Shown here piece after piece: positions 16,174 to 25,282 of a DNA stretch of 64,000 nucleotides. A model generated the notes under the pieces. It was not told the DNA's origin and ran no database searches. It saw only the letters and a list, made by a program, of their open reading frames with translations. Location: NCBI RefSeq assembly GCF_040187885.1, contig NZ_JBDPLH010000007.1:1-64000 (forward strand), written 5' to 3'. The first letter of the stretch is position 1. Each line of letters starts with the position of its first letter. The translations under genes were made by a program, and so were the position numbers. The DNA comes from Roseateles_E cavernae (lineage in GTDB: Bacteria; Pseudomonadota; Gammaproteobacteria; Burkholderiales; Burkholderiaceae_C).

Positions 16174-16473
16174 TCAGGCCAGCAGTTCGAGGATATAGGT
16201 CTTCAGCGCGCTGACATCGGTGAAGGGCACCGGATCGCGGCTCATCGCCTTGTCGTCGGTCAGGCTGATCGCGCGGCCGAACTGGTCGGACACCGAGGTC
16301 TCCAGATCGACGATGACCGAGACCAGGGACAGCGAGTCCAGCACCGAGCCCTCGCCGAACAAGCAGGTGTCGGGGCCGATCGCGATCTGCTCGGCCGGGT
16401 CGCGCTCCTCGTTGAGGGTGCGCAAGGCCTGGTAAATGGCTTCCAGCACGGCGCTTTCTTGGGGGCTAGTCAT
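16174..16473 (-). CDS. Acyl carrier protein-like protein (second copy)
   Basis: This 99-residue protein has GSVLDSLSLVS, with Ser47 as the likely phosphopantetheine attachment point, and acidic helices around it. It is longer than the first ACP and has an insert with basic residues (DDKAMSRDP). The presence of two different ACPs suggests two acyl-carrying branches or a starter and extender pair. Confidence 0.85.
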   Translation of the reverse strand: MTSPQESAVLEAIYQALRTLNEERDPAEQIAIGPDTCLFGEGSVLDSLSLVSVIVDLETSVSDQFGRAISLTDDKAMSRDPVPFTDVSALKTYILELLA

Positions 16474-16495
16474 GGTTTCTCCAGTGTTGTCTTGT

Positions 16496-17074
16496 TCAAT
16501 GGCTTGGACGGCCCGCCTTGATCAGCGCCGTCATGCGGGGCAAGGCCGTCTGCCGGTACTCCTCAGCCAGCATGCCGAATATCACCGCGTCCTGGTGGTG
16601 GCTATTGATGAAGTAGTGGCGGCGCAGCCGCCCTTCCTCCTTCATGCCGAGGAATTTCTGCCATTTGATCATCAGCGTGTTGTCGGACGCGATGGTACCG
16701 AAGATGCGCTGCAGTCCCAGGCGATCGAACACCAGTTCATAGACCAGTTTCATCGCCTCGACGGCGGCCGGGATGCCGCGCACCGCCTCTTCCTCGCCGA
16801 TCAGGAAACGGCCCGGCTCGCAATGCCCGTGCTGGCTGTCGATGCCGGTGACCGAGACCATGCCGACCGGACGGCCGTTCTTGAGCTGGATGATGAAGTT
16901 GTATTCCGAGGTCGGCCGGCCGGCGATCCAGGCCGCCTGCTGCTCGATGCTGGCCGCGCCGCGGTTCAGCAGCGCCGCGCGCTCGCTCTGGCGCCAGCCC
17001 CAGCTCAGCGCCGCATGCTCGACCGTCAGCGGCACCAGATCGACAAACTCGCCCTGAAGAGTGATCTGCGGCAT
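16496..17074 (-). CDS. GNAT-family N-acyltransferase (RimJ/RimL-like)
   Basis: This 192-residue protein has the layout of RimJ/RimL-type GNATs: an N-terminal LVPLTVEHA strand, GMVSVTGID, an EPGRFLIGEEEAVRGI acyl-donor region and a C-terminal LGMKEEGRLRRHYF segment. Such enzymes in sugar clusters N-acylate amino sugars, using acyl-CoA or acyl-ACP. No LbH-type FdtC acetyltransferase is present, so this is the best candidate to place the custom acyl group on the 3-amino sugar. That substrate is inferred. It is 3 bp after the methyltransferase gene. Confidence 0.8.
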   Translation of the reverse strand: MPQITLQGEFVDLVPLTVEHAALSWGWRQSERAALLNRGAASIEQQAAWIAGRPTSEYNFIIQLKNGRPVGMVSVTGIDSQHGHCEPGRFLIGEEEAVRGIPAAVEAMKLVYELVFDRLGLQRIFGTIASDNTLMIKWQKFLGMKEEGRLRRHYFINSHHQDAVIFGMLAEEYRQTALPRMTALIKAGRPSH

Positions 17075-17077
17075 CGC

Positions 17078-18016
17078 TCAGGCCTTGGGACTCAGGACCA
17101 TGGCCAGCGCGCCGGGCACCGGCAGCCCCGGCTTGGCCGGCGCATAGGCGTTGGCGAAAAAGCTGTGTTCCAGATGCAGGCCGGCGGCCTCGACCTGGGC
17201 CAGCACCTCCTCGGGGCGGCTGTACAGATAGATGTGATCGGCATGTGCCGCATTCAGCGCGGCGGTGACGAAGAGCTTGCCATCGGCCGTGCACAGCTCG
17301 CGCAGGCCGCGCAGCAACGCCACCGGGTCTTCCAGATGCTCCAGCACCTCGACGCAGATCACGGCCCGGAAGCGCGGCAGCGGCTCCCCGCCCTCGCCCG
17401 GCTCCAGGATGTTCTGGCGCCGAGTCTGGTAGCGCGGGGCAAAACCGAAGCTGGCCACATGCTCGGCGGTGAACTCCAGCGACAGCGGGCTGATGTCCAG
17501 ACCGGTGCCCCGCAGCGCCGGCAAGGCCTGCAGGGCCAGGCGCGAGTAAATGCCGGTGCCGACACCGACCTCGGCGAACTCGGCCACGCCCTGGCGCTCC
17601 AGCCAGGGCAGGAAGAAGCCCTTGAAGTACTCGATCTGCTGGTAGTGATGGGTCCACAGATAGTGGGACAGCAGCAGGCCCGGCAGGTACTGGCGACGCA
17701 TGTAGTCGTCGTTGTAATAGACCTCGGCGGCCGCCTCGGCATAGGTCTTGGCCGGATAGCTGAGTTCCTGCTCGAAGCGCTTTTGACGCCGCATCGAGTC
17801 CATCACGAAGGCGCCATAGCCCTTGACCGCGTCCTGCAGCCGGCTCTCGCTGGCATAGAAGCGGCTCAGCATCGCCGTGAAATCGGCCTCCCAGGCGGGG
17901 CCGAAAGCGGCAGCAGCACGGTGCACGCTCTCGCGTGCGAAACGGGCCGAGCCCTCCATCATCGTCAGCAAACGGGCTATCGATTGATCGTCGGGCGCTG
18001 ATAGCGTCGCGGTCAT
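17078..18016 (-). CDS. SAM-dependent methyltransferase
   Basis: This 312-residue protein starts at MTATLSAPDD. It has an about 140-residue N-terminal helical region, then a class I methyltransferase domain with EVGVGTGIYSR (motif I), LDISPL and ICVEVLEHLEDP (motif post-II). The likely role is O-methylation of the sugar or acyl group of the glycan, like VioM in viosamine islands; the exact target is unknown. It lies directly downstream of the TolC-like gene, joining the secretion and sugar halves of the operon. Confidence 0.82.
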   Translation of the reverse strand: MTATLSAPDDQSIARLLTMMEGSARFARESVHRAAAAFGPAWEADFTAMLSRFYASESRLQDAVKGYGAFVMDSMRRQKRFEQELSYPAKTYAEAAAEVYYNDDYMRRQYLPGLLLSHYLWTHHYQQIEYFKGFFLPWLERQGVAEFAEVGVGTGIYSRLALQALPALRGTGLDISPLSLEFTAEHVASFGFAPRYQTRRQNILEPGEGGEPLPRFRAVICVEVLEHLEDPVALLRGLRELCTADGKLFVTAALNAAHADHIYLYSRPEEVLAQVEAAGLHLEHSFFANAYAPAKPGLPVPGALAMVLSPKA

Positions 18017-18060
18017 GGGTATCCTTTGTTGTCGCGCCGCCGTTGGCGGCATCGCAGGCC

Positions 18061-19488
18061 TCAGCGCAGCGGCGTCAGCACGCCCCGGCCCATGGACCAG
18101 AGCAGCGCCACGGCCTGCTGGCCATCGAACAGGGCGTTGACCTGGGCCACGCGCAGCGAATAGTAGTCGGCCTCGGCGCCCATCACATCGAACAGCGAAC
18201 GCCGCCCCAGCTGCTGCCATTGCTGCAGCGTCGAGGCCCGCACGCGGTCGCTGTTGCGCAGCACATCGACGATGCGGCGCGCGCGGTCGAAGGACGAGGC
18301 CGCGGCCTCATGCACATCGACCATGCGGTAGCGCCGCGCCTCCAGCTGGTCCTCGCGCTGCAGGCGCACCGCCTCGGCCCGCTTGCGCGCGGCCGCGATG
18401 CCGTGGTCGGCACCGGCGTTGTAGATCGGGATATTGATGCTGACCCCGGCCGCCCATTCGCCGCTCTTGACCACGCCGCCGGTGGCCGAGCCGCCCATCA
18501 GCAGATTGACCTGCGGCTTGTAGCCGGCCGCCACCGACTCGGCATAGCTGTTCTGGGCCCGCGCCTGGGCGTCGAGCTGGGTCAGTTCGGGCGAGAGCTC
18601 GGCATCGCGCTGCATCTCGGCCAGCTCGGGCACCTGGGTCAGCAGGGCCGAGTAGCTGGCGCTGGGCGGCAGCTCATCGCCGACGAAACGGCGCAGCCGG
18701 CTCTCGACCTGGCGCAGCGCGCTGAGCGTCTGCACCAGGGCCAGCTCGGCCTGCTGCTGGTTCTTCTGTGCCTGCACCAGCTCGCTGGCGCGGCCACGGT
18801 CGGCCTGGACGATGAAGCCCAGCGCATCGACCAGGCAGGCCATCTTGCGCACATACTGGCCGTAGACCTGGGCCTGCAGCTGGTAGCGGCTGCGGTCCAT
18901 CGCCAGCGACACGGTCTGCAGCGCCAGCTGCTGCTCGGTGCTGCTCAGGCCCAGCCGGGCGGCCTCGGCCAGCTGGCTGCGCCAGTTGGCCAGCTGCACC
19001 AGCCGACCCGAATCGTAGAGCGGGGCGCTGACATTGAGGTTGGCGCTGGCACGCATGCCGTGCTGCAGCTTCAGACCCTCGCTCTTGGTGCCGCTATGGG
19101 TCAGGGTGCCACCCAGATTGACCTGGGGTAGACGCGCGGCGCGCGCCTCCTCCCATTCCTCGCGCGCGGCCTGGGCCAGCAAGGTGGCCGCGCCGAGGCC
19201 CTGGCTGCGCTGCTGGGCGCGCTGCACCAGCTCCTGCAGCTGGGCGCGCGGATCGGCACTGCTGATCTCGAAGCTGGTGCTGTCGCGACCGGCGGCCGCC
19301 GGCAACGCATCCTCCTCGCCGCAACGGCTTTGCTGGCGCGGCTCGGGCGCGGCCGGTGCGACGGCCGGCGGCGCGGCCTTTTTCGCACGGGCGGGCTGCG
19401 CCTGGGCCAGCATCGGCTCGCCGGCCAGCAGGGCCAGCGCCAGCATCAGCAGGGCCGGGCGCGGGGGGGCGGAATGGGTTCTGAACAT
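18061..19488 (-). CDS. TolC-family outer-membrane protein of type I secretion
   Basis: This 475-residue protein has a signal peptide (start MFRTHSAPP, hydrophobic LLMLALALLAG, cleavage near AQAQP). After a Pro/Ala-rich linker come two long Ala/Gln/Leu-rich coiled-coil repeats separated by YDSGR- and YNAGAD-type beta segments, as in TolC, where they form the periplasmic tunnel and beta-barrel. It is the outer-membrane channel that completes the exporter encoded by the two preceding genes. Confidence 0.9.
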   Translation of the reverse strand: MFRTHSAPPRPALLMLALALLAGEPMLAQAQPARAKKAAPPAVAPAAPEPRQQSRCGEEDALPAAAGRDSTSFEISSADPRAQLQELVQRAQQRSQGLGAATLLAQAAREEWEEARAARLPQVNLGGTLTHSGTKSEGLKLQHGMRASANLNVSAPLYDSGRLVQLANWRSQLAEAARLGLSSTEQQLALQTVSLAMDRSRYQLQAQVYGQYVRKMACLVDALGFIVQADRGRASELVQAQKNQQQAELALVQTLSALRQVESRLRRFVGDELPPSASYSALLTQVPELAEMQRDAELSPELTQLDAQARAQNSYAESVAAGYKPQVNLLMGGSATGGVVKSGEWAAGVSINIPIYNAGADHGIAAARKRAEAVRLQREDQLEARRYRMVDVHEAAASSFDRARRIVDVLRNSDRVRASTLQQWQQLGRRSLFDVMGAEADYYSLRVAQVNALFDGQQAVALLWSMGRGVLTPLR

Positions 19489-19557
19489 AGGCGGTACTTC
19501 AACACGGATCGCCGTGCGCGAAGGACCGAACAACAGGGCTCTGCCGGCGCTAATCTG

Positions 19558-20754
19558 CTAGCGCTCGCGCATCGCCTCCTGGCTGCGCAACATGGGCCTG
19601 AGCAGAAAGCTCAGCACCGAACGCTCGCCGGTCTTGATCTCGACCGAGGCCGTCATGCCGGGGATCACCTCGACCGCCTTGCCCTTGTAGCGCAGCGTGC
19701 TGCGCTCGGCCCGCACCAGGGCACGGTAGTAGCGGCCCTCGCTGCCCTTGTCGGCCTCGCCCAGGGCATCCGGGCTGATGTACTCGACCTGGCCCTGCAG
19801 GCCGCCGAACACGTTGTAGTCAAAGCCCCCGACCTTGATCGTGGCCTTCTGGCCGACGCGCAGATAGCCGATCTCGGAGGGCTTGATGCGGGTCTCGACC
19901 AGGATGCGCTCGGTCAGCGGCACGATCTCCATGATGGGCGAGCCGGTGGTGATCACGCCGCCCAGCGTGTTGGCGCGGATGTTCTTGACCAGGCCATCGA
20001 CCGGCGAGGTCAGCACGGTGCGGGTCAGCGCGTCCTGGCGCACCACCATCTGCTCCTGCTGCTGGGCCAGCTCGTTGCGCAGCTTGACCAGCTCGCCGCT
20101 GGCCTCCTGGCGGAAACGGCTGACCCGCTCGCTGCGCTGCAGCTCCAGCTCATTGACCTGGCGCGAGAGCCGCATCACCTCGACATCCGACATCAGCCCG
20201 CGCGCCGACATATCGCGGGCGATGCGCAGCTCGCGGCCCAGCAGGCCGGCGCTGCGGCCTATGCTGGCCACCGCCTCGTCGAGCAGGCGGCGCCTCGCCT
20301 CGAAGGCCTCGGTTTCGGCATCGATCAGGCCCTGCTGGTTCTTCAGCTCGGGCGGAAACTGCAGCGGCCGGCCGGCCGATTCGGCGCTGAGCCGTGCGAT
20401 CGTTGCCAGCAAGGCCAGACGCTTGACCTGACCCTCGTTCTGCTGCGCCTCGACCCGGGTCGGATCCAGCCGCGCCAGCACCTGGCCCTGCGCGACCCGG
20501 TCGCCCTCGCGCACCAGCAGCTCGCGCAGAATGCCCACCTCGGCGCTGGCGATCACCTGCTCGCGCGCGTCCGGCACGATGCGGCCGTCGCTGCGGCTGA
20601 CCTGATCGACCTCGGCCAGCGCCGCCCAGACCAGGGCCACCAGCACCGCCGCCAGCAGCAGATAGAGCACCCAGGTGACCCGCGGCAGCGGCTCGTCCGC
20701 CTGGGCCGCGGCCAGCGCGCTCATGAACATGCCTTCGTCGCGCACGACCGTCAT
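19558..20754 (-). CDS. HlyD-family membrane fusion protein of type I secretion
   Basis: The chosen start MTVVRDEG gives 398 residues, 13 bp after the ABC gene. A short cytoplasmic N-terminus precedes one transmembrane helix (VLYLLLAAVLVALVW, about residues 28-43), then a first lipoyl half (DGRIVPD), a long coiled-coil (about 110-260), a second lipoyl half (VLTSPVDGLVKN) and the HlyD C-terminal motif with GMTASVEIKTGERSVL. It links the inner-membrane ABC protein to the TolC-like channel. Confidence 0.93.
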   Translation of the reverse strand: MTVVRDEGMFMSALAAAQADEPLPRVTWVLYLLLAAVLVALVWAALAEVDQVSRSDGRIVPDAREQVIASAEVGILRELLVREGDRVAQGQVLARLDPTRVEAQQNEGQVKRLALLATIARLSAESAGRPLQFPPELKNQQGLIDAETEAFEARRRLLDEAVASIGRSAGLLGRELRIARDMSARGLMSDVEVMRLSRQVNELELQRSERVSRFRQEASGELVKLRNELAQQQEQMVVRQDALTRTVLTSPVDGLVKNIRANTLGGVITTGSPIMEIVPLTERILVETRIKPSEIGYLRVGQKATIKVGGFDYNVFGGLQGQVEYISPDALGEADKGSEGRYYRALVRAERSTLRYKGKAVEVIPGMTASVEIKTGERSVLSFLLRPMLRSQEAMRER

Positions 20755-20767
20755 GCGGGCACCCTCG

Positions 20768-23125
20768 TCATAGCGAGGCCGAGCGCTGCACCGGCTGGGC
20801 GGCCGGATGCATATGCAGATTGGCCCCGTCGCCGGCTTGCGGCTGGGCCGGGCGCACACCCGACAGCGCCGCCAGCACCTGATCGCGCGGGCCATCCATC
20901 ACCAGGCGGCCGGAGTCCATCACGACGATGCGCGACACCAGCTCCAGCACCGCCGGCCGGTGGGTCACGACCACCAGCGTGCATTCGCCGGCCGCGTCGC
21001 GCAGCTGGCGCAGAAAGGCCACCTCGGACTGGGCGTCCATCGAGCTGGTCGGCTCGTCCATCAGCAAGACCTGGGGCTTGGTCACCAGGCTGCGCGCCAG
21101 CGCCACCAGCTGGCGCTGGCCGCCCGACAGCAGGCCGCCCATCTCGCCGACCGGCAGATCCCAGCCCAGGGGATGGCCGGCAATCACGCGATCCAGCCCG
21201 GTCAGCCGCGCCACCTCGACCAGGCGCGCCGCATCCAGATGGGCCCGGCCCATCAGCACGTTGTCGCGCAAAGTGCCGTGGAACAGCCGCGGCTCCTGGG
21301 CCACGAAACCGACCCGGGCGCGGAACTCGGCCGGGTCGATCTGGCGCAGATCGATGCCGTCCACCTCGACCATGCCCTCGGTCGGCTGGTACAGCCCGGC
21401 CAGCAGGCGCAGCACGGTGGACTTGCCGCTGCCGATACGGCCCAGCACGGCCACCCGCTCACCAGCCTTCAGACGCAGATTGACGCCCTTGAGCACCTTG
21501 GGCGCATTGCCCTCGCCACTCATCGGGTAGGCAAAGCCCACCTCGCTGAGGCCCAGGCTGCCGCTGATGCCGCCGCTGTTCAGGGGCACATAGTTGCGCT
21601 CGGCGCTGCGCTCGGTCGGCTTGGCCATCAACTGGTTCAGCGAGATCAGCGCGGCGCGCGCACCCTGATAGCGCGCGGCCAGGCTGACCACGCTGCCCAG
21701 CGGGGCGATCGCCCGGCCGGCAAACATCACCGCGCCTATCAGTGCGCCGGAGCTGATCGTGCCGGCCTCGATCAGATAGACGCCCCAGACCAGCATCACC
21801 ACGGTGATGGCCTGCTGCAGCGTCGAGGACAGGTTGTTGCTCCAGCTGTGCAGGCTGCGGGTGCGCATGCCGGACTCGGCGGCGATCGCTGTGCTGCTCT
21901 CGTAGCGGCGCAGGAAACGGCCTTCGGCGCCCGAGGTCTTCAGGTCCTCCAGGCCCTCGATAGCCTCGACCAGGGTGCCTTGCAGATCGGCCATCTCGCT
22001 CATATTGGCGCGCACCGCGCGCCGCATCTGGCCCTGGATCGCCCAGGTCAGGCCCAGGATGATCGGTATCGCGATCACCAGCACCCAGCCCAGCGGGCCG
22101 CCGACGATGAAGGCCATCGCGACAAACAGCAGGATGAAAGGCAGGTCCGAGACCACCGACATGCTGGCCGAGGCGAAGAAGTCGCGCACGATCTCGATCT
22201 GGGCCAGCGTGTGGGCATAGGAGCCGGCCGACTCGGGCTTGTGCTCCATGCGCACGCCCAGGGTCTGGCGGAACAGCTTGGAGCCGATGATCAGATCGGC
22301 CTTGCGGCCGGCGATATCGATCAGATGCGAGCGCAGCTGCTTGGCGAACAGATCGAACAGCAGGGCCAGGCTCGCGCCGATCGCCAGGGTCCACAGCGTC
22401 ACAAAGCTCTGGTTCGGAATGACCTTGTCATAGATCACCATGGTCACCATGCCGGACACCAGCATCAACAGATTGCTGAGCAGGGCCGCGACCATGGCTG
22501 CACGGTAATAGGGAATGAAACGTTTGAGCGTGCCCCACAGCCAATGGCTGCCCTCGGCGCGCAGCAGCGGCTCGCCCCGCCCCGGGGTCGTGGCCGCCTG
22601 CGCAGCCTCGGGCAGGGTGACCAGCAGCACAAAGCCGGTGAACTCGGCCTCCAGCTCGGCCAGCGTGGCCCGGCAGACATTGGCATCGGCGCCGGGAAAG
22701 ACCACATCGTAGGCGGCCTGCCCGCCCTCGGCGCTGTCATGGCGGGCCACCAGCACGCAGGCATCGCCGCCCTTCAGCAGCAAGATGGCCGGCAGCAACA
22801 AGGGGTTGATCTCGGCAATCTTCTTGCGCGTCAGCCCGGCGTTGTAGCCGGCCTCGCGCATCACCCGCAAGGCCTGGTCGGGGCCCAGCGCGCCTTCGAC
22901 CGGCATGCCGGCCGCCAGCGACTCGGCCGAGCGGGCCCGGCCATGGTGGCGGGTCAGCCAGACCAGCGCATGCAGCAAGGGATCGCCGATCTCGGGGCCG
23001 GCCTGCTCTTCCCAGTCGCGCCGCTCATCCGCTGGCGGCGGCACGGAACCGTCCGCCGCCAGGTACAGACCCGGCGGTCCGGACGGCTTCTTGCCGCCAT
23101 CAAAGAAGGCGTCGTGCTTCGTCAC
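20768..23125 (-). CDS. Type I secretion ABC transporter with inactive C39-like domain (HlyB/LapB type)
   Basis: This 785-residue protein has an N-terminal C39-peptidase-like domain (about 50-170) without the catalytic Cys and QxxxDC motif, so it is a substrate-binding domain as in HlyB and LapB rather than a bacteriocin-type protease. Transmembrane helices follow (about 205-480), then a nucleotide-binding domain with Walker A GRIGSGKST near residue 561, signature LSGGQRQ and Walker B LLMDEPTS. It powers export of an unprocessed RTX-type substrate. The only such substrate seen is the convergent giant repeat protein. Overlaps the GT41 gene by 4 bp. Confidence 0.94.
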   Translation of the reverse strand: MTKHDAFFDGGKKPSGPPGLYLAADGSVPPPADERRDWEEQAGPEIGDPLLHALVWLTRHHGRARSAESLAAGMPVEGALGPDQALRVMREAGYNAGLTRKKIAEINPLLLPAILLLKGGDACVLVARHDSAEGGQAAYDVVFPGADANVCRATLAELEAEFTGFVLLVTLPEAAQAATTPGRGEPLLRAEGSHWLWGTLKRFIPYYRAAMVAALLSNLLMLVSGMVTMVIYDKVIPNQSFVTLWTLAIGASLALLFDLFAKQLRSHLIDIAGRKADLIIGSKLFRQTLGVRMEHKPESAGSYAHTLAQIEIVRDFFASASMSVVSDLPFILLFVAMAFIVGGPLGWVLVIAIPIILGLTWAIQGQMRRAVRANMSEMADLQGTLVEAIEGLEDLKTSGAEGRFLRRYESSTAIAAESGMRTRSLHSWSNNLSSTLQQAITVVMLVWGVYLIEAGTISSGALIGAVMFAGRAIAPLGSVVSLAARYQGARAALISLNQLMAKPTERSAERNYVPLNSGGISGSLGLSEVGFAYPMSGEGNAPKVLKGVNLRLKAGERVAVLGRIGSGKSTVLRLLAGLYQPTEGMVEVDGIDLRQIDPAEFRARVGFVAQEPRLFHGTLRDNVLMGRAHLDAARLVEVARLTGLDRVIAGHPLGWDLPVGEMGGLLSGGQRQLVALARSLVTKPQVLLMDEPTSSMDAQSEVAFLRQLRDAAGECTLVVVTHRPAVLELVSRIVVMDSGRLVMDGPRDQVLAALSGVRPAQPQAGDGANLHMHPAAQPVQRSASL

Positions 23126-25011
23126 CGCGTTCCTTCAGGCTGGCGCCTGGGCAGCGCCAGGGCTTCGAACTTGTCTTCCAGCTCGCGCACCATGCCGGGA
23201 ATGTCGAACAGCGTCGAGGCCCGGCCATGCTCGCTCAGATAGCGCTTGTACGAGGCCGAGCGTGCCGGATTCTGGCCGATCTGCACCGCCCGCTGCTCGT
23301 ACTCCTGCAGAGAATAGGTCACCAGGTCCGGCAATCCCACATGGGTCAGCAGGCTGCCGGCCATGCGCGAGATATAGCTGCGGCCCGAGCGCGTCAGGAT
23401 GGGCGCACCCATCCACAGGCAGTCGCTGGCGGTTGTGCCGGCATTGAAGGGAAAGGTGTCCAGCACCAGATCGGCCAGCACGAAGCGGGCCAGATACTCG
23501 GGCGGCGCCACCCGCGGCGCGAAGATCAGGCGCTCGGCCGCCACGCCATGCGCGGCCGCCGTGGCCAGCATATTCGCCTTGGCCCATTCGTTGTCGGCCA
23601 GCAGCCACAGCACGCTGCCCGGCACCTGCCGCAGGATGCGCATCCAGGCCGCGAACATCTCTTCGTTGAACTTGTGGTTGTTGTTGAAGGAGCAGAAGAC
23701 GAAGCCGTCCTCGGGCAGCTGGTACTGGGCGCGGCTGGGCACCGGGCCGACCTCGCGCTGGCGGTCGCTGATCTGGTAGCAGTGATCGAGCACGATGGGG
23801 CGCTCGGTGCAGAAGCTCAGATAGTCCGGCGGCATCACGAAACGGTCGGCGATGATCCAGTCCACCCCGGGCAGCGCCGAGGTGGCCGGCAGGCCCAGAT
23901 AGCTGACCTGCACCGGCGCCGGCCGCAGGCTCAGGATGTTGGGCCGCGCGCCATTGGTCAGGCCCTGCAGATCGACCAGCACATCGATGCCCTGCTGGGC
24001 GATCAGGCGGGCCGCCGCCTCGTCATCGAGGCCGCCGATGCGGTGCACCTGATCCATCGCGCCGAGGATGCGGCGGCGCTGGGCCGAGCCGTCCTCGCGG
24101 CTCCAGCAGAAGGCATGGACCTCGACGCGCTCGCGGTCATGCAACTCAAACAGCTCGGGAGTCAGCAGGCCCACCGCATGCATGCACAGATCGCCCGACA
24201 GATAGCCGATCTTCAGCCGGCCCTGTCGCGGGCCGCTGGCATGCAGCTGGTGATAAGGCTTGCCCTTGTATTTATTGACCTTCTCCAGCACAAAGCGCTG
24301 CGAGGTCATCAGCTGCAGCACCGGGTCGTCGCTGATGCTCAGCATCGCCAGCAGCGAGGTGCTGCACAGCAGCTGGTTGTGCGTGACCTCGCCGACCGGC
24401 TGGTAGATCGGCCATTCGCACTGCTTCTGGCGGATGTGCACATAGTGCTGTATCACATCGCTCTGCTCGGGTTTGAGCGCCAGGCTGCGCCGCATCCAGG
24501 ACTGCGACTCGGCAAAGCGCTTTTGCAGCTCCAGCAGCCGGGCCAGATTGTTCATCGCGTGCAGGCGCAGCTCCAGCGGGTCGCCGCCGATGCTGTCCAG
24601 GCCATGGACGCTCTCGGCCACCTCCTGCCAGGAGGCGAGCGCCTCGGCCACGCGGCCCAGGTGTTCGAGCTGGTGGCCCAGATTCAGGCGCGCCTGGGCG
24701 AAATCCGGCTTCAGCGCCAGCGCCTGGCGGTAGACCTGCTCAGCCTCGGCATGGCGCTGCAGATTGCCCAGCAAGGTGCCGCAGTTGTAGCAGGCGACCG
24801 TGCGCAGCGGCGAGTCGGACGCGGCAATCCAGGCCAGGTACAGCGCCGCGGCGGCATCGGCCATACCCAGCGCCTGCCAGCGGCCCGCCTCGCCCATCAG
24901 CTCGGGCAGGCCGATGGCTGCCGTGCTGGCCTGCGCCAGCGCCTGCTGCCAGGCGGCGGCGTGCGCATCGGGAACGGCGAGCGTCTGGAGACTGGGCTGT
25001 GACATGTCCAT
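23122..25011 (-). CDS. TPR-GT41 glycosyltransferase (OGT/SPINDLY-like)
   Basis: This 629-residue protein has about three to five TPR-like helical pairs in residues 40-200, including the AEAEQVYRQALALKPDFAQA repeat. From about 270 there is a GT41 catalytic region: IGYLSGDLCMHAVG (family His), VSYLGLPAT, FCSFNNNHKFNEEMF (Lys that contacts UDP in OGT), PGSVLWLL and DTFPFNAGTTASDCLW. GT41 enzymes glycosylate proteins: OGT, HMW1C on adhesins, and FlmG on flagellin through its TPRs. As first gene of the exporter operon, overlapping the ABC gene by 4 bp, it likely glycosylates the secreted Ser/Thr-rich repeat protein before export. Donor and target are inferred. A second possible start is ATG 6 bp downstream (25005). 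Confidence 0.9.
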   Translation of the reverse strand: MDMSQPSLQTLAVPDAHAAAWQQALAQASTAAIGLPELMGEAGRWQALGMADAAAALYLAWIAASDSPLRTVACYNCGTLLGNLQRHAEAEQVYRQALALKPDFAQARLNLGHQLEHLGRVAEALASWQEVAESVHGLDSIGGDPLELRLHAMNNLARLLELQKRFAESQSWMRRSLALKPEQSDVIQHYVHIRQKQCEWPIYQPVGEVTHNQLLCSTSLLAMLSISDDPVLQLMTSQRFVLEKVNKYKGKPYHQLHASGPRQGRLKIGYLSGDLCMHAVGLLTPELFELHDRERVEVHAFCWSREDGSAQRRRILGAMDQVHRIGGLDDEAAARLIAQQGIDVLVDLQGLTNGARPNILSLRPAPVQVSYLGLPATSALPGVDWIIADRFVMPPDYLSFCTERPIVLDHCYQISDRQREVGPVPSRAQYQLPEDGFVFCSFNNNHKFNEEMFAAWMRILRQVPGSVLWLLADNEWAKANMLATAAAHGVAAERLIFAPRVAPPEYLARFVLADLVLDTFPFNAGTTASDCLWMGAPILTRSGRSYISRMAGSLLTHVGLPDLVTYSLQEYEQRAVQIGQNPARSASYKRYLSEHGRASTLFDIPGMVRELEDKFEALALPRRQPEGTR

Positions 25012-25282
25012 GGCAAGAAGCCGTCATTCGACGGCGCAGAACGGGTTCGCCTTGATCGTAGAGGCTGCCCCCCGGCCGACAGCCCAGGATTAAGCGCGCA
25101 TTTCACCGCCAAATCCGGCGGCTGTGCCGCAGCGACGCCCCGGCGGACGGGGCGGCGGCGAGGATCTGGGGCCACAAAGCCCGGGTTTTCGAGGTTTCCT
25201 AGCGCTCGGGCATGACCAGAATCTGCAGCGTGCCACCCGGAGGGGGAAAGGCGCCGTCCGCTGATGAAAACAAGATCAAGCC

